Assembly (NCBI RefSeq): GCF_014652375.1
Contig: NZ_BMYR01000011.1
Span: 91,657 to 155,656 of the forward strand
DNA: 64,000 nt
Direction: 5' to 3'
From: Alishewanella tabrizica
GTDB lineage: Bacteria; Pseudomonadota; Gammaproteobacteria; Enterobacterales; Alteromonadaceae
Shown here: piece by piece, positions 16,730-26,659 of the stretch
Numbering within the stretch: the stretch's first letter is position 1
Layout: the number at the start of each line of letters is the position of its first letter
Position numbers and translations under genes: made by a program
Notes under the pieces: model-generated
Told to the model about the DNA's origin: nothing
What the model saw: the letters and a program-made list of their open reading frames with translations, nothing else
Databases searched by the model: none

Positions 16730-17659
16730 ATGAATATTAAATGTATCTGGCAAAAAGGCGCACATAATGCTTTTACCGATCTTATTGCATGGCAAGATGC
16801 ATTATGGTGTGTCTTTCGCGAAGCCAGTGCGCACGTATCTCCAGATGGCGCCTTGCGCGTGCTGCGATCGATTGATCAGGGACGACACTGGCAAAGTGTG
16901 GCGTTAGTTCAACATCCTGCTGCAGATTTGCGCGATCCCAAGTTCAGCACACATCCAGATGGGCGTTTGCTGTTAGTGGCTGCAGGTGCCTTACATCATA
17001 CCGAATTGGCCACGCACCAAAGTTACCTTTGGCACTCACAAACGGGGCTAGCATGGTCGGAGGCAATGGCTATTGGTGAACCGAACTTTTGGCTCTGGCG
17101 CCTCAGTTGGCTGCAGGATACGGTGTATGCGTTGGCGTATCATTGTGCTAAACCAACTGTTTCACGGCTGTATCAGGCCACTCACACGCTAGCCTTCTCC
17201 GTTAGCGCCGATATTTATCAAGGTAGCTACGCCAACGAAAATAGTATTTTATTTCAAGAGGATGGTACGGCTTTATGTTTGTTGCGCCGCGATCCTGAAC
17301 CCGGATTACTGGGCCGAAGTCTCGCGCCTTATACCCAATGGCACTGGCAAGAGATTGGCTGCCGAATTGGTGGGCCGCATTGGCTCCAGTTGCCAGACGG
17401 ACGTTTATTGGCGTGTGTTCGCTTGTATAACGAGAAGATCCGTACCAGCTTATGCTGGCTCGATGCCAATACTGGCACGCTCTCTGAATGCCTAACGCTA
17501 CCCTCTGGCGGGGATTGTAGCTATGCAGGTATGGTGATAGAAGGTGAGCAACTTTATCTTAGCTATTATTCATCGCATGAAGGCAAAACGGCTATTTATT
17601 TTTCACAGCTTTCGTTAGACACACTTAATAAAACGGGCTGCATGGCATCTATTACCTAG
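16730..17659 (+). CDS. Sialidase-like beta-propeller protein
   Basis: A 309-residue protein without a signal peptide, so cytoplasmic. It contains a good Asp-box (SIDQGRHW near residue 46), a weaker repeat (RDPKFSTHPDGRLLLVA) and further tryptophan-rich blades, as in the exo-sialidase/BNR six-bladed propeller superfamily. GSYANENSILFQEDGTALCL and GRLLACVRLYNEKIRT resemble active-site strands of that group. The substrate cannot be assigned: related bacterial proteins act on various sugars or are uncharacterised. It stands alone with its own TGAGG ribosome site. Confidence 0.6.
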   Translation: MNIKCIWQKGAHNAFTDLIAWQDALWCVFREASAHVSPDGALRVLRSIDQGRHWQSVALVQHPAADLRDPKFSTHPDGRLLLVAAGALHHTELATHQSYLWHSQTGLAWSEAMAIGEPNFWLWRLSWLQDTVYALAYHCAKPTVSRLYQATHTLAFSVSADIYQGSYANENSILFQEDGTALCLLRRDPEPGLLGRSLAPYTQWHWQEIGCRIGGPHWLQLPDGRLLACVRLYNEKIRTSLCWLDANTGTLSECLTLPSGGDCSYAGMVIEGEQLYLSYYSSHEGKTAIYFSQLSLDTLNKTGCMASIT

Positions 17660-17693
17660 CCAACGGCAGCCCTGTTGAACCTAAGCGCCGGGC

Positions 17694-18293
17694 TTAGTAT
17701 TTTACACTACAACCGTAAGGGCGCGTTACCGCCGGATCAGGCGTTTGCCCAGCAATTACGGCTTTTGTCGCATTAGCTAAATACGGGGTGGCATTAGCAA
17801 TGTCCTCTACCTTGGCAGATGGGATACTGTCGATACCGCCCATATATTGCAATATACCTGCTTTATCAATGACATACATATGGGGTGTGGTACGCGCATC
17901 ATAGGCTTTACCCATTACGCCATCTTCATCAAAAATAACCGCTGTCGGCGCGGCACCACGGCTCGTGGTCAACTCGTCTGATTTCGCCTGATCAATATGG
18001 CCTTGGCTACCCGGTTTAGACGAAATAACACTTAACCACACCACATCTTGTTCAGTATAGGTTTTTTGTAGCTGCTGCATATTGCCGTTATAGTGCTTTA
18101 CGACAAAAGGGCAATCGTGATTGGTCCATTCCAGCACCACATTTTTACCCGCAAAATCTTGCAAGCTGTGTACCTGGCCTGTGGAATCTTTTACCGTAAA
18201 TGCCGGAGCCGGTTGGCCTACTTGCGGCGCTGCGGCAACACTGCCCGCAAACAAGGCGGCAGCAGCAAGGGCTAACAGTTTCATTTTTTTCAT
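17694..18293 (-). CDS. Secreted thioredoxin-fold redoxin
   Basis: A 199-residue protein with a clear signal peptide (MKKMKLLALAAAALFAGS, cleaved near VAAA). An AhpC/TSA-type redoxin domain begins VGQPAPAFTVKDSTG. The redox cysteine lies in TNHDCPFVVKHY, not in a CxxC pair, and a second cysteine is near the C-terminus (RPYGCSVKY). This looks like a peroxiredoxin-like protein whose oxidised cysteine would need an external reductant. The gene starts 50 bases after the DsbD-like gene, so that protein is the obvious electron donor. I chose ATG 18293 because CAGGAG lies 8 bases upstream. Confidence 0.8.
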   Translation of the reverse strand: MKKMKLLALAAAALFAGSVAAAPQVGQPAPAFTVKDSTGQVHSLQDFAGKNVVLEWTNHDCPFVVKHYNGNMQQLQKTYTEQDVVWLSVISSKPGSQGHIDQAKSDELTTSRGAAPTAVIFDEDGVMGKAYDARTTPHMYVIDKAGILQYMGGIDSIPSAKVEDIANATPYLANATKAVIAGQTPDPAVTRPYGCSVKY

Positions 18294-18343
18294 GGTATCA
18301 CTCCTGTTGTTTGTAGATTGTACGTTTAACATTAATATGCGGC

Positions 18344-20416
18344 TTATTGCTTACTGAGCCGCTCTAAGGTTTGCCGGAGGGTGTCCGGCGTTAAAATTTG
18401 GGGTAACACTTCGGCGGGCTGGCCGGGCCAATACAGCACATACAATGGCACGCCATCGCGCTGATATTGATGTAAATATGCCGTTATTGCCGCATCGCGC
18501 CGTGTCCAATCACCTTTAAGATACGTCACATCAAACAAGGCCAGCGCGGCTTTGCTGCTATCGGTATTTAACGCAACCCGCTCGTTGACTAAACAGGTAA
18601 TACACCAGTCGGCGGTCATATTAACGAGAACGGGCTTACCTGCTGCCAGTAATGCGGCATGCTTGTCGGCGCTCCAGCTTTGCCAATGGGTCTGTGTGAC
18701 CTCGGGAGAAGAACTATTTTCCGCAAGCTTTGGCGTTGCCATCCATAATACCGACAAGGCTAACGCCACTAAAAGCAAGGCAAAAACAGCGTCTGCTTTT
18801 CCTTCACGTCGTAATTGCCAGCGCCCCCATAACCAGCATGCCGCCGCCAATGCCACTGCACCACACAATAACAACGCGAGTGCATCGATTCCGGTTTGGC
18901 GACCATATACCCAAGCTAACCAGACCGCACTGAGGTATAACGGATAGGCTAATACCTGTTTCAACGTATCCATCCACGCACCGGGCTTGGGCAAACGCTT
19001 CGCTAATCCGGGTACGAAGGCTAATAGCAAGAATGGCAAGGCCATGCCTAACCCCAAGGCAACAAATACCAATAACGCTAAAAACGGCGGCTGTGTCACC
19101 GCGTAACCTAAAGCCCCTCCCATAAAGGGTGCTGTGCATGGACTGGCAACAATAACAGCCAATACGCCGGTAAAAAATGCGCCTTTCGCCCCTTTTTGTT
19201 GAGTTAAGCCACCGCCAGCATTCATTAAGCCTAAGCCAAATTGCACCAAGCCCGATAAACTTAACCCTAATGCAAACAGCAAATAGGCTAACGCGGCTAC
19301 AAGTATTGGGCTTTGTAACTGAAAGCCCCATCCAACTGCAGTCCCTGCCGCACGTAAGGCTAGTAACACACTGGCCAGCGCAACAAAGCTAAGTACTACA
19401 CCAAGGCTATACCACAGCGCATCGCGCTTTTGTTGCTGTTGCTGCCCCGTATTTCCAGCAATACTGAGGGCTTTTAGCGATAATACGGGAAACACACAGG
19501 GCATTAAATTCAAAATAAGCCCGCCCGCTGCCGCCATCAACAATACTAGCCACAAGGCTTGCTGCGACGCGTCAGGGCTGCTTACTACGGCGGCCTCGGC
19601 AGCAGCTTGTAAGGTTACGCTATAGCTTTGACCATTAGCGCTCACTAACACCACGCTAAAATCAGTTGGCGCGTGAGTAAAATAGGTATTGAGTTTTTGC
19701 CGTAACAGCCATTCGCCTTCGCTAAACAGCACGTGTTGTGGCGCAGCATGATCCACAAGCTCCGTGGCCGAAACAAAAAACTGCTGAAAATCGTCATCAG
19801 GCAGTCCAGCAATCGCTGCCGAAAAACTGTCACCCGCAATATCATAAAAACCGGTAATCGCTAACGTTTGAGGTTGCCGTGCTTTGGCTTGGCTCACCAA
19901 AGATTGTCCGTAAACAGAGGGCTCAGCAGAGGAAGAAACGGGCAAACTGAGTTGCAAACTGGCTTCTGCAGGGATACAAATTTCTTCACACACCAGCCAA
20001 TCGACCTTCGCAGTAATGTCTAGCGTCGTCGCGCTGTAGGACGAGGGTACAGTAAGATCAATAAGCAGTAGGGTTGGGCCTGCAAAACCATAATTCATCA
20101 TGGGTGGAATAGAAAACGCTTGTGGCGTAGGCCACTGAATATCACCAGCAGTCACCCCAGTGGGGAGTTGCCAAGCAATACTGGTGGGCAAGCCTGAATC
20201 TCCTGGATTGATCCAGTAGGTGTGCCAATACTCGTCTGGGATAAAATGCAGTGCTAACTGAAGCGTTTGCCCAGGCTGAACCGTTTGATACTCACTGACC
20301 AGCTCGGCTTGTAAATGCTTTGCCGGTTGCCACCCCGAGCTCGCTGCAAGCACTGTAGGGCTTACGCCCAAAACCATACCGCATAACAGCGTTGTGATTA
20401 ATCGCATCACCCACAT
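18344..20416 (-). CDS. DsbD-like protein-disulfide reductase (ScsB type)
   Basis: A 690-residue inner-membrane protein. A signal peptide (residues 1-24) is followed by a periplasmic immunoglobulin-like domain with CEEICIP near residues 130-140. A membrane core of about eight helices carries MPCVFPVLSLKALSI and ASPCTAPFMGGALGYA, the two DsbD/CcdA cysteine motifs. The C-terminal thioredoxin domain has WCITC near residue 605. The protein passes electrons from cytoplasmic thioredoxin to periplasmic thiols. Domain order and the N-terminal domain look more like ScsB/long DsbD relatives than E. coli DsbD. Its partner is the redoxin encoded directly downstream. Confidence 0.85.
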   Translation of the reverse strand: MWVMRLITTLLCGMVLGVSPTVLAASSGWQPAKHLQAELVSEYQTVQPGQTLQLALHFIPDEYWHTYWINPGDSGLPTSIAWQLPTGVTAGDIQWPTPQAFSIPPMMNYGFAGPTLLLIDLTVPSSYSATTLDITAKVDWLVCEEICIPAEASLQLSLPVSSSAEPSVYGQSLVSQAKARQPQTLAITGFYDIAGDSFSAAIAGLPDDDFQQFFVSATELVDHAAPQHVLFSEGEWLLRQKLNTYFTHAPTDFSVVLVSANGQSYSVTLQAAAEAAVVSSPDASQQALWLVLLMAAAGGLILNLMPCVFPVLSLKALSIAGNTGQQQQQKRDALWYSLGVVLSFVALASVLLALRAAGTAVGWGFQLQSPILVAALAYLLFALGLSLSGLVQFGLGLMNAGGGLTQQKGAKGAFFTGVLAVIVASPCTAPFMGGALGYAVTQPPFLALLVFVALGLGMALPFLLLAFVPGLAKRLPKPGAWMDTLKQVLAYPLYLSAVWLAWVYGRQTGIDALALLLCGAVALAAACWLWGRWQLRREGKADAVFALLLVALALSVLWMATPKLAENSSSPEVTQTHWQSWSADKHAALLAAGKPVLVNMTADWCITCLVNERVALNTDSSKAALALFDVTYLKGDWTRRDAAITAYLHQYQRDGVPLYVLYWPGQPAEVLPQILTPDTLRQTLERLSKQ

Positions 20417-20643
20417 TAAAAAATATCCTTAAGTCATTCACTGGCTTTACGTTATTACAACACAGCCGATCACTTTGCTAGGTAACATGAAGGAAAATTC
20501 AGCTAATTGCAGCAAAAAACGCGACAAACTGCTATATTAGTGTGCACTTTCAGGTTAGCCGCTGTGGTCACTCCAACGGCTCAATACGTGTTAGTGCTAT
20601 CACTTGTAATATCTCCCATCACTTAAATGAAGGTATAACGTTA

Positions 20644-22884
20644 ATGACCCTATTCGGCAAATCGGCCTTGGTTGTCGCGGTACAAGCCGCCCTCTTTGGC
20701 GCAACACTAGGTTTTTCTCCTGCCTTGCTGGCGCAGGAAAGTGACAAAAACTTAGAAACAGAAGAAAAAAAGCTCGAAACAATTACTATCACTGCACAAC
20801 GCCGCAGCCAAAGCATTCAAGAAGTGCCTATTTCTGTGGCCACCTTATCAGGTGAAAAGTTTGATAGTATTTTCTCTTCCGGGGATGATATTACCGCCCT
20901 GGCGATTAAAGTACCGGGCTTATATGCCGAAAGTTCTAACGGCCGTGCTGCACCACGTTTTTATATCCGTGGCTTAGGTAACACAGATTTTGACTTAGCC
21001 GCCTCACAACCCGTGTCTATTATCATGGACGACGTGGTAATGGAGAACGTGATCCTAAAAAGCTTTCCGTTATTCGATGTACAGCAAGTGGAAGTGATTC
21101 GTGGGCCACAGGGTACCTTGTTTGGTCGTAACACCACGGCCGGTATTATTAAATTTGATACAGTAAAACCACGCCAAGATTTTGATGCCTACGTTAAGAC
21201 AACAGCAGGCACCTTGGGAACAGCACACCTTGAGGGCGCTGTGGGCGGAGGCTTAACCGAATCGTTATCTGCGCGCGCCTCTTTTTTATCGCAGCATCGC
21301 AGCAATTGGGTTGATAACAGCTTTACCGGCCAAAAAGATGCGCTGGGTGGCTATGATGAGCGTGCCGGTCGCTTACAATTTTTATATGAATCCGACCAAG
21401 TAGATGCCTTGTTTAATGTACACAGCCGCAGCTACGATGGCACCTCAACGATTTTCCGTAAAAACGTGCTAACGCCAGGCAGCAACCAGTTAAATGCAAA
21501 CTATGATCGGGACGTAGTAGCCTATGATGCGCCGGGTAACAACGAACAAAGCTACGATGCTTGGGGTACCTCTTTAAAACTTGATGTAAAACTGGACGGC
21601 ATGATTTTAACCTCGATCTCTGCGCTTGAAAAAGCTAAAGGTGGGGGAATTGGTGACATTGACGGCGGTAATCCAGACCAAGCAGGGTTTGCCGCAGTAG
21701 CCAATGCAGTAACCGAAGATCAGTTAAAAGATTTAAAACAAGTAACTCAAGAAATCCGCTTGGCCAGTGACACGGGTAATGCATTAAGCTGGCAAACAGG
21801 TGCGTTTTATTTTGATTCGTCTTTTGGGGTAAACAGTATTGATGGTTTCTTTGGGGCTACCGAAGTGTTCCACGGCAATACCAGTTGGGCATTGTTTGGC
21901 CAAACATCGTATGCTGTAAACGATAAACTTACCTTAACGGGTGGTTTACGTTATACCGAAGATGAAAAAACCTTTTCTGTGGGTCAACAAAATGTCGACG
22001 GCTTTGCATTAGTTATTGGTGTAGCGCAAATTCAAGATTATGCGCCAATTAAAGTCAAAGACGATCAAATTAGCTGGGAATTAAGCGCCAACTATCGCTT
22101 AACCAATACCACCAGCGTATTTGGCCGCGTTGCTGAAGGTTTCCGCGCTCAGTCGATTCAAGGCCGTGATGTTGCGTTTGAAGCGCCGCCGTCCGTGGCC
22201 GATGCTGAAACCATTACCTCCTTTGAAGTCGGCACGAAGTCTGATTTACTCAAAAACACACTGCGCTTAAATGCCGCCTTGTTTTACTACATCATTGACG
22301 ATATTCAATTATCAGCTATTGGTGGACAAACACAGGGTAATCAGCTGATTAATGCCGATAAAGGCACAGGCTATGGTTTTGAAGTCGATTTTGATTATCG
22401 TGTCTTACAAAACCTGAGCATCGGCGGCGGCTTTAGTTATAACAACACAGAATTAAAAGACGATACCTTAACTGTAGCGCCTTGTGGTTCTGGTCTGTGT
22501 ACCGTTTTAGATCCACGCGTAAATGGCTTAGCCCTGATTAACGGCAATCCGTTCCCGCAAGCACCTGAAACCATTTTAACGTTAAACACACGTTACGATT
22601 ATCCGCTACCAGGCGGCGAGGTGTATGTCTTTGCCGATTATCAGCGTCAAGGAAAAACCAATTTATTCTTATATGAATCTGTTGAGTTTAATACTGATGG
22701 CAATTACGAAGCGGGCTTGCGTGTGGCTTATGTTAACTACAATAACAACTACGAAGTGGGGATTTTTGGTCGCAATATTACCGATCAGGATAATCTGAAA
22801 GGCGCTATCGACTTTAGTAATCTCACTGGGTTTGTCAATGAACCGCGGGTATTTGGTGTTGATTTTAAAATCAACTTTTATTGA
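20644..22884 (+). CDS. TonB-dependent outer membrane receptor
   Basis: A 746-residue receptor. The start MTLFGKSALVVAVQ gives a proper signal peptide cleaved near LLAQES and has GAAGG upstream; the frame remains open to 20542 but the extra residues are not signal-like. The TonB box region is KKLETITITAQRR. The plug domain contains VRGPQGTLFGRNTTAG-type sequence (EVIRGPQGTLFGRNTTAGII). A 22-strand barrel follows and ends in DFKINFY with terminal aromatic. Ligands of this group include siderophores, vitamin B12, and plant or algal compounds; nothing nearby identifies which. Two hairpins follow, the second a strong terminator. Confidence 0.9.
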   Translation: MTLFGKSALVVAVQAALFGATLGFSPALLAQESDKNLETEEKKLETITITAQRRSQSIQEVPISVATLSGEKFDSIFSSGDDITALAIKVPGLYAESSNGRAAPRFYIRGLGNTDFDLAASQPVSIIMDDVVMENVILKSFPLFDVQQVEVIRGPQGTLFGRNTTAGIIKFDTVKPRQDFDAYVKTTAGTLGTAHLEGAVGGGLTESLSARASFLSQHRSNWVDNSFTGQKDALGGYDERAGRLQFLYESDQVDALFNVHSRSYDGTSTIFRKNVLTPGSNQLNANYDRDVVAYDAPGNNEQSYDAWGTSLKLDVKLDGMILTSISALEKAKGGGIGDIDGGNPDQAGFAAVANAVTEDQLKDLKQVTQEIRLASDTGNALSWQTGAFYFDSSFGVNSIDGFFGATEVFHGNTSWALFGQTSYAVNDKLTLTGGLRYTEDEKTFSVGQQNVDGFALVIGVAQIQDYAPIKVKDDQISWELSANYRLTNTTSVFGRVAEGFRAQSIQGRDVAFEAPPSVADAETITSFEVGTKSDLLKNTLRLNAALFYYIIDDIQLSAIGGQTQGNQLINADKGTGYGFEVDFDYRVLQNLSIGGGFSYNNTELKDDTLTVAPCGSGLCTVLDPRVNGLALINGNPFPQAPETILTLNTRYDYPLPGGEVYVFADYQRQGKTNLFLYESVEFNTDGNYEAGLRVAYVNYNNNYEVGIFGRNITDQDNLKGAIDFSNLTGFVNEPRVFGVDFKINFY

Positions 22885-22897
22885 TTGGTGTAGCAAA

Positions 22898-22921
22898 AAG
22901 CGGGCGAAATAACACCCGCTT
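22898..22921 (+). other. Hairpin after the TonB receptor gene
   Basis: AAGCGGG (22898-22904) pairs with CCCGCTT (22915-22921) over a 10-base loop, 14 bases after the stop codon. There is no T-run, so it may protect the mRNA 3' end. Confidence 0.4.
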
Positions 22922-23012
22922 AGTTGCGACGAATTACCAGTAAAAGTGCTGTTAAACCGGCACACGCGTTTTGTTAAACCGTTGTCGTATAAGCTGTCGT
23001 GTCAATACAAAT

Positions 23013-23040
23013 AAGAAGGGTAGCCATTGCTACCCTTCTT
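23013..23040. terminator. Bidirectional Rho-independent terminator
   Basis: A perfect 12-bp stem (23013-23024 with 23029-23040) with loop CATT is followed by T-rich sequence on both strands. It sits between the convergent TonB-receptor and beta-lactamase-fold genes and would serve both. Confidence 0.85.
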
Positions 23041-23106
23041 TATTAACCACTATAAATCTTAGTTAATACAAGCAAATAAGCACAGATCCATATACTGCCG
23101 TTGATG

Positions 23107-24717
23107 TTATTCCTCGGTTTTTGAGGCGGGTATTTTTATAAACTGCATATCACGATACGCATGCCGCTCACCGGGTTCGGCCGCATAAGGCTCTAAGGTA
23201 AAACCAATGACTTGGCGGCGATTATTCAGTTGAAAATGCAGTAATGCTGGCTGTGCCACATTCGGATCCTGCCATCGCACAATAAAACTATGATCAGCGA
23301 ACGGCTCTAGCACACCTTGCAAATTAAGCATGCGCGCAGAGTGTAACGTTAATCCCTGCTCTGTTTGCGAAAGCGTTATCGCACCGAACCAACGATCAGC
23401 ATATTGCCCAGCATACTCTTGTAATGCCAATAATACGCTACCCGTACCCACCGGTAAGGCGGAAAAGGCAACACCCTGCAACCGCTGTTGTTGCTCAGCA
23501 TAATAAGCAACCCAATCCCGTTGCAGGTCAGGCGCCAAATAGTGTTTTAAAACGGTTTGCACAACCGACTGGCGCGCTCTGCTATTCGAGCCATTATTGA
23601 GAACAACTATACCCAGTTGCCGCTTTGGTACCAGCAGTACATGCGCTTGAAATCCTGACAGAGTACCCGTGTGGTGCACCACTTTTTCACCATGCATATC
23701 CGCCATGCGCCAACCCATGCCATAAGCACTAAAATGCGTAAAATCCAGTTCGCGATCGGCTGCAGACACCCCCATAAGCGTCTGCGGCGTCCACATTTGT
23801 GTTAATTGTTGACGGCTAAAAGGCGCAAATCCCGGCAATTCGGGCGTTTGGTTAGCATTTCGTGACGTAGGATCCAGTAAAAACGCCAACCACTTACTCA
23901 TATCTTGGGCGTTACACACTATCCCACCTGCCGCGGCAGACATTAACATCGCGCCATCAATGGCGTTACGCTCAATCACAGCAAAGCCTTCTTCTGCACT
24001 AAAGCGATACGGCAACGCCACATTTTGTAAGGCCACATCGGGGACTGGACCGGCATAACATTGCATGTTTAATGGCTTAAAAATCCGCTCGGCCACAAAT
24101 TCATGCCAAGGCGTTGCCGCTACCCGCGCAACCAGCTCAGCTGCCGCGATATACAACACATTACTGTACGCATAATTCGCCCGAAAACTGGTAACCGGTG
24201 TGAGGTAACGTAAATTATGAATCACTTCTTCACGGCTAAAACCACTGGGTTCAGGCCAAATCATGCTATCACCTGCTCCGCCGGCTAAACCACTGCGCTG
24301 ACTTAATAAATCACGTACCGTAAATTCTGCAGTAACCCACGGATCTTGCAATCTAAACTCGGGCAAATGCTGAATAACCTTGTCGTCCCATTGCAATTTT
24401 CCCTCATCCACCAAAATAGCGACACTGGCAGCAGTAAAAGCTTTCGACGCAGAAGCCAAACGAAAATACGTCTCCGTGGTTACCGGTGACGTTTCTAGCA
24501 CACTACGCTCACCGTACCCGGCCAAGTGCACGAGTTGCCTTCCTTGGATCACCGCAACGGCCATACCGGGTGTATCGAATTGCGTCAATGCCGCTAAGGC
24601 AACCGCATCAAACTCAGGTATTGTCGGCGTCAATACAGGATCAACGTCTTGTGCATACAGGGGGGTGCCAATATGGAATAGGGCCGACATCACTAGGGAG
24701 ACCGCAAGATACCGCAT
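23107..24717 (-). CDS. Beta-lactamase-fold serine hydrolase (class C type)
   Basis: A 536-residue secreted protein. The signal peptide ends near TPLYAQ, and the class C beta-lactamase/DD-peptidase domain covers about residues 35-400. The nucleophile motif is Ser89-Ala-Ser-Lys92, the YxN motif is YSN in NYAYSNVLYIAA, and the KTG-like motif is HTGTLSG. The last 130 residues form a separate DUF3471-like domain. Such proteins are often esterases or peptidases rather than antibiotic lactamases, and this one should not be read as a resistance gene. I chose ATG 24717, preceded by AAAGGAG. It follows the flavin-reductase-like gene by 34 bases. Confidence 0.85.
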   Translation of the reverse strand: MRYLAVSLVMSALFHIGTPLYAQDVDPVLTPTIPEFDAVALAALTQFDTPGMAVAVIQGRQLVHLAGYGERSVLETSPVTTETYFRLASASKAFTAASVAILVDEGKLQWDDKVIQHLPEFRLQDPWVTAEFTVRDLLSQRSGLAGGAGDSMIWPEPSGFSREEVIHNLRYLTPVTSFRANYAYSNVLYIAAAELVARVAATPWHEFVAERIFKPLNMQCYAGPVPDVALQNVALPYRFSAEEGFAVIERNAIDGAMLMSAAAGGIVCNAQDMSKWLAFLLDPTSRNANQTPELPGFAPFSRQQLTQMWTPQTLMGVSAADRELDFTHFSAYGMGWRMADMHGEKVVHHTGTLSGFQAHVLLVPKRQLGIVVLNNGSNSRARQSVVQTVLKHYLAPDLQRDWVAYYAEQQQRLQGVAFSALPVGTGSVLLALQEYAGQYADRWFGAITLSQTEQGLTLHSARMLNLQGVLEPFADHSFIVRWQDPNVAQPALLHFQLNNRRQVIGFTLEPYAAEPGERHAYRDMQFIKIPASKTEE

Positions 24718-24751
24718 CTTTAACTCCTTTCTCGTCAATGCACACCCAAGA

Positions 24752-25366
24752 TTATGGGCGTACCAATGAAAATTTTTGCGCCGCACTTAGCGTAAAATAC
24801 TCTGCTGGCCCACCGCCACGCAGTACGGGATCAGCCGCTAACGTATCAAATACGCCATCCTGCAGCAGCGCAACATCAATATGCACACCAATCACTTCTC
24901 CAAGTACCATCCACGTATTCACTTGCTCGCCTTGCGCGGTAACTAATGGAAATAATTGGGTTAACTTGCATTCAAAACGCACGGGGCTTTCTGCCACTTG
25001 TGGGGCTTTTATTAACCGTGACGGCAGCATAGTTAAGCCCGCCAAGGTAAATTCATTGATGTCGGGGGCCACACTGGCACTGGTTTGATTCATCGCACTA
25101 ACTAAACGACGATTGACTAGATTCCAACAAAACTCACCCGTTTGCTGAATATTTTGTACTGAGTCTTTCCAACCAGTACTGGCAAACCCAATTATAGGCG
25201 GCTTGTAATTAAATAAATTAAAAAAGCTATAGGGTGCTAAATTGACTAGCCCTGCGTCACTCACACTTGAGATCCAGCCAATTGGCCGCGGGGCAATAAT
25301 ACTGTTTAATGGATCATGCGCTAAACCATGTCCCTGTGCGGGTTCAAAAAAATACTCTTCTGCCAT
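24752..25366 (-). CDS. Flavin-reductase-like FMN-binding protein
   Basis: A 204-residue split-barrel flavoprotein of the flavoredoxin group. NSIIAPRPIGWISSVSDAG and NLAPYSFFNLFNYKPPIIGF are the classic start of the flavin_reduct domain. No partner oxygenase lies nearby, so the substrate is unknown. The gene is divergent from threonine aldolase and probably shares its transcript with the downstream serine hydrolase. Confidence 0.8.
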   Translation of the reverse strand: MAEEYFFEPAQGHGLAHDPLNSIIAPRPIGWISSVSDAGLVNLAPYSFFNLFNYKPPIIGFASTGWKDSVQNIQQTGEFCWNLVNRRLVSAMNQTSASVAPDINEFTLAGLTMLPSRLIKAPQVAESPVRFECKLTQLFPLVTAQGEQVNTWMVLGEVIGVHIDVALLQDGVFDTLAADPVLRGGGPAEYFTLSAAQKFSLVRP

Positions 25367-25513
25367 AAACGCGCTACCCTTTGCCTTTTTGAAAAACGTT
25401 TTTTAAAAACACCTGCCAGCGTTGGCGGCAAGCAAACAGCCGCAGAGGACTTGCTTTTAGCCTGCCAGCAATCTAGCCTGAACGCCAGCGCCAACTGAAT
25501 AAGATGAGACCAG

Positions 25514-26596
25514 ATGCCAGATTTTCGCAGTGACACCGTAACACAACCTACTGCTGCCATGAAGGCGGTGATGTTTAATGCGCCATTGGGTGATGATGTG
25601 TTTAATGATGATCCCAGCACGCTGGCATTACAACAGTACGCTGCTGATATGTTAGGGTTTGAAGCGGCCTTGTTTGCACCCAGCGGCACGCAAACCAATC
25701 TTATTGCAATGATGAGCCATTGTCAGCGCGGTGATGAAGCCATTGTGGGGCAACAATGGCACACCTATAAATGGGAAGGTGGCGGTATGGCCGTGCTAGG
25801 TTCCATTCAGCCACAACCACTTGCCCTGCAATCCGATGGTACTTTGGCCTTAACGGATATTCTTGATGCGATAAAACCAGACGATCCACACTTTGCGCGC
25901 ACCCGATTGATTGTGATTGAAAACACGGTGGGTGGCAAAGTATTACCCTTGCACTATATGCAAGAGGTTGCGGCCCTAGCAAAACAGCAACAATTACAAT
26001 GCCATATTGATGGCGCTCGTCTTTTTAATGCCGCCGTCGCCCTGGCACCTCAGCACCACCTAAGCCCGCAACAGATGGCAAAAACCCTTTGCCAAGGATA
26101 TGACTCTGTCTCTATTTGCTTATCAAAAGGCTTAGGCGCACCGGTTGGCTCATTACTATTAGGCTCTGCCGCGTTTATTCAACGGGCGAAACGGGTGCGT
26201 AAAATGCTTGGCGGTGGCATGCGGCAAACTGGCCTATTAGCGGCAGCTGGGCACTTCGCTTTACAGCATCATATCGATCGTTTGGCAGAAGATCATACCC
26301 ATGCACGCGTGTTAGCAGACGGGTTAACCACCCTAGCAGAGCAAGGGCAGTTAGCGGGTCAACTGATTGTCCATCCCCCACAAACGAATATCCTTTTTAC
26401 CGATTTAGCACCTACGTTAGCCGAGCAACTGATCACGTTTTTAGCTGCAAAGCAGGTAAAACTCACTAGCAGCAACTATGCAAGTGCCAGCGGCCCGTTA
26501 AAACGGATCCGTTGGGTGTGTCATCTTGATATCAGCACACATGATATCCATCATACACTGGCGTTGGTGGCAGAATTTGCGCATAGTAAGGTGTAA
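25514..26596 (+). CDS. ltaE: Low-specificity L-threonine aldolase
   Basis: A 360-residue PLP enzyme that cleaves threonine or allo-threonine to glycine and acetaldehyde. It begins MPDFRSDTVTQPTAAM as the family does. PSGTQTNLIAMMSHCQRGDE and HIDGARLFNAAVAL are conserved, and the PLP lysine is in SICLSKGLGAPVGS. It is slightly longer than the E. coli enzyme (333). No glycine riboswitch was seen in the 147-base upstream gap. The ribosome site is weak (GATGAG). Confidence 0.85.
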   Translation: MPDFRSDTVTQPTAAMKAVMFNAPLGDDVFNDDPSTLALQQYAADMLGFEAALFAPSGTQTNLIAMMSHCQRGDEAIVGQQWHTYKWEGGGMAVLGSIQPQPLALQSDGTLALTDILDAIKPDDPHFARTRLIVIENTVGGKVLPLHYMQEVAALAKQQQLQCHIDGARLFNAAVALAPQHHLSPQQMAKTLCQGYDSVSICLSKGLGAPVGSLLLGSAAFIQRAKRVRKMLGGGMRQTGLLAAAGHFALQHHIDRLAEDHTHARVLADGLTTLAEQGQLAGQLIVHPPQTNILFTDLAPTLAEQLITFLAAKQVKLTSSNYASASGPLKRIRWVCHLDISTHDIHHTLALVAEFAHSKV

Positions 26597-26659
26597 TCTT
26601 AATTATCATCTGGGTAACGATACCGTGGGTGTTGCCCCCCAGCCACTTGGAGCTACCTA

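Noticed and set aside
24486..25088. 200-codon open frame on the plus strand
   Set aside because: It lies opposite the flavin-reductase-like and hydrolase genes, has no family features and no ribosome site; a shadow frame.
25367..25513. Glycine riboswitch before threonine aldolase
   Set aside because: The gap is short and lacks the conserved tandem-aptamer core; no switch-like folding is apparent.
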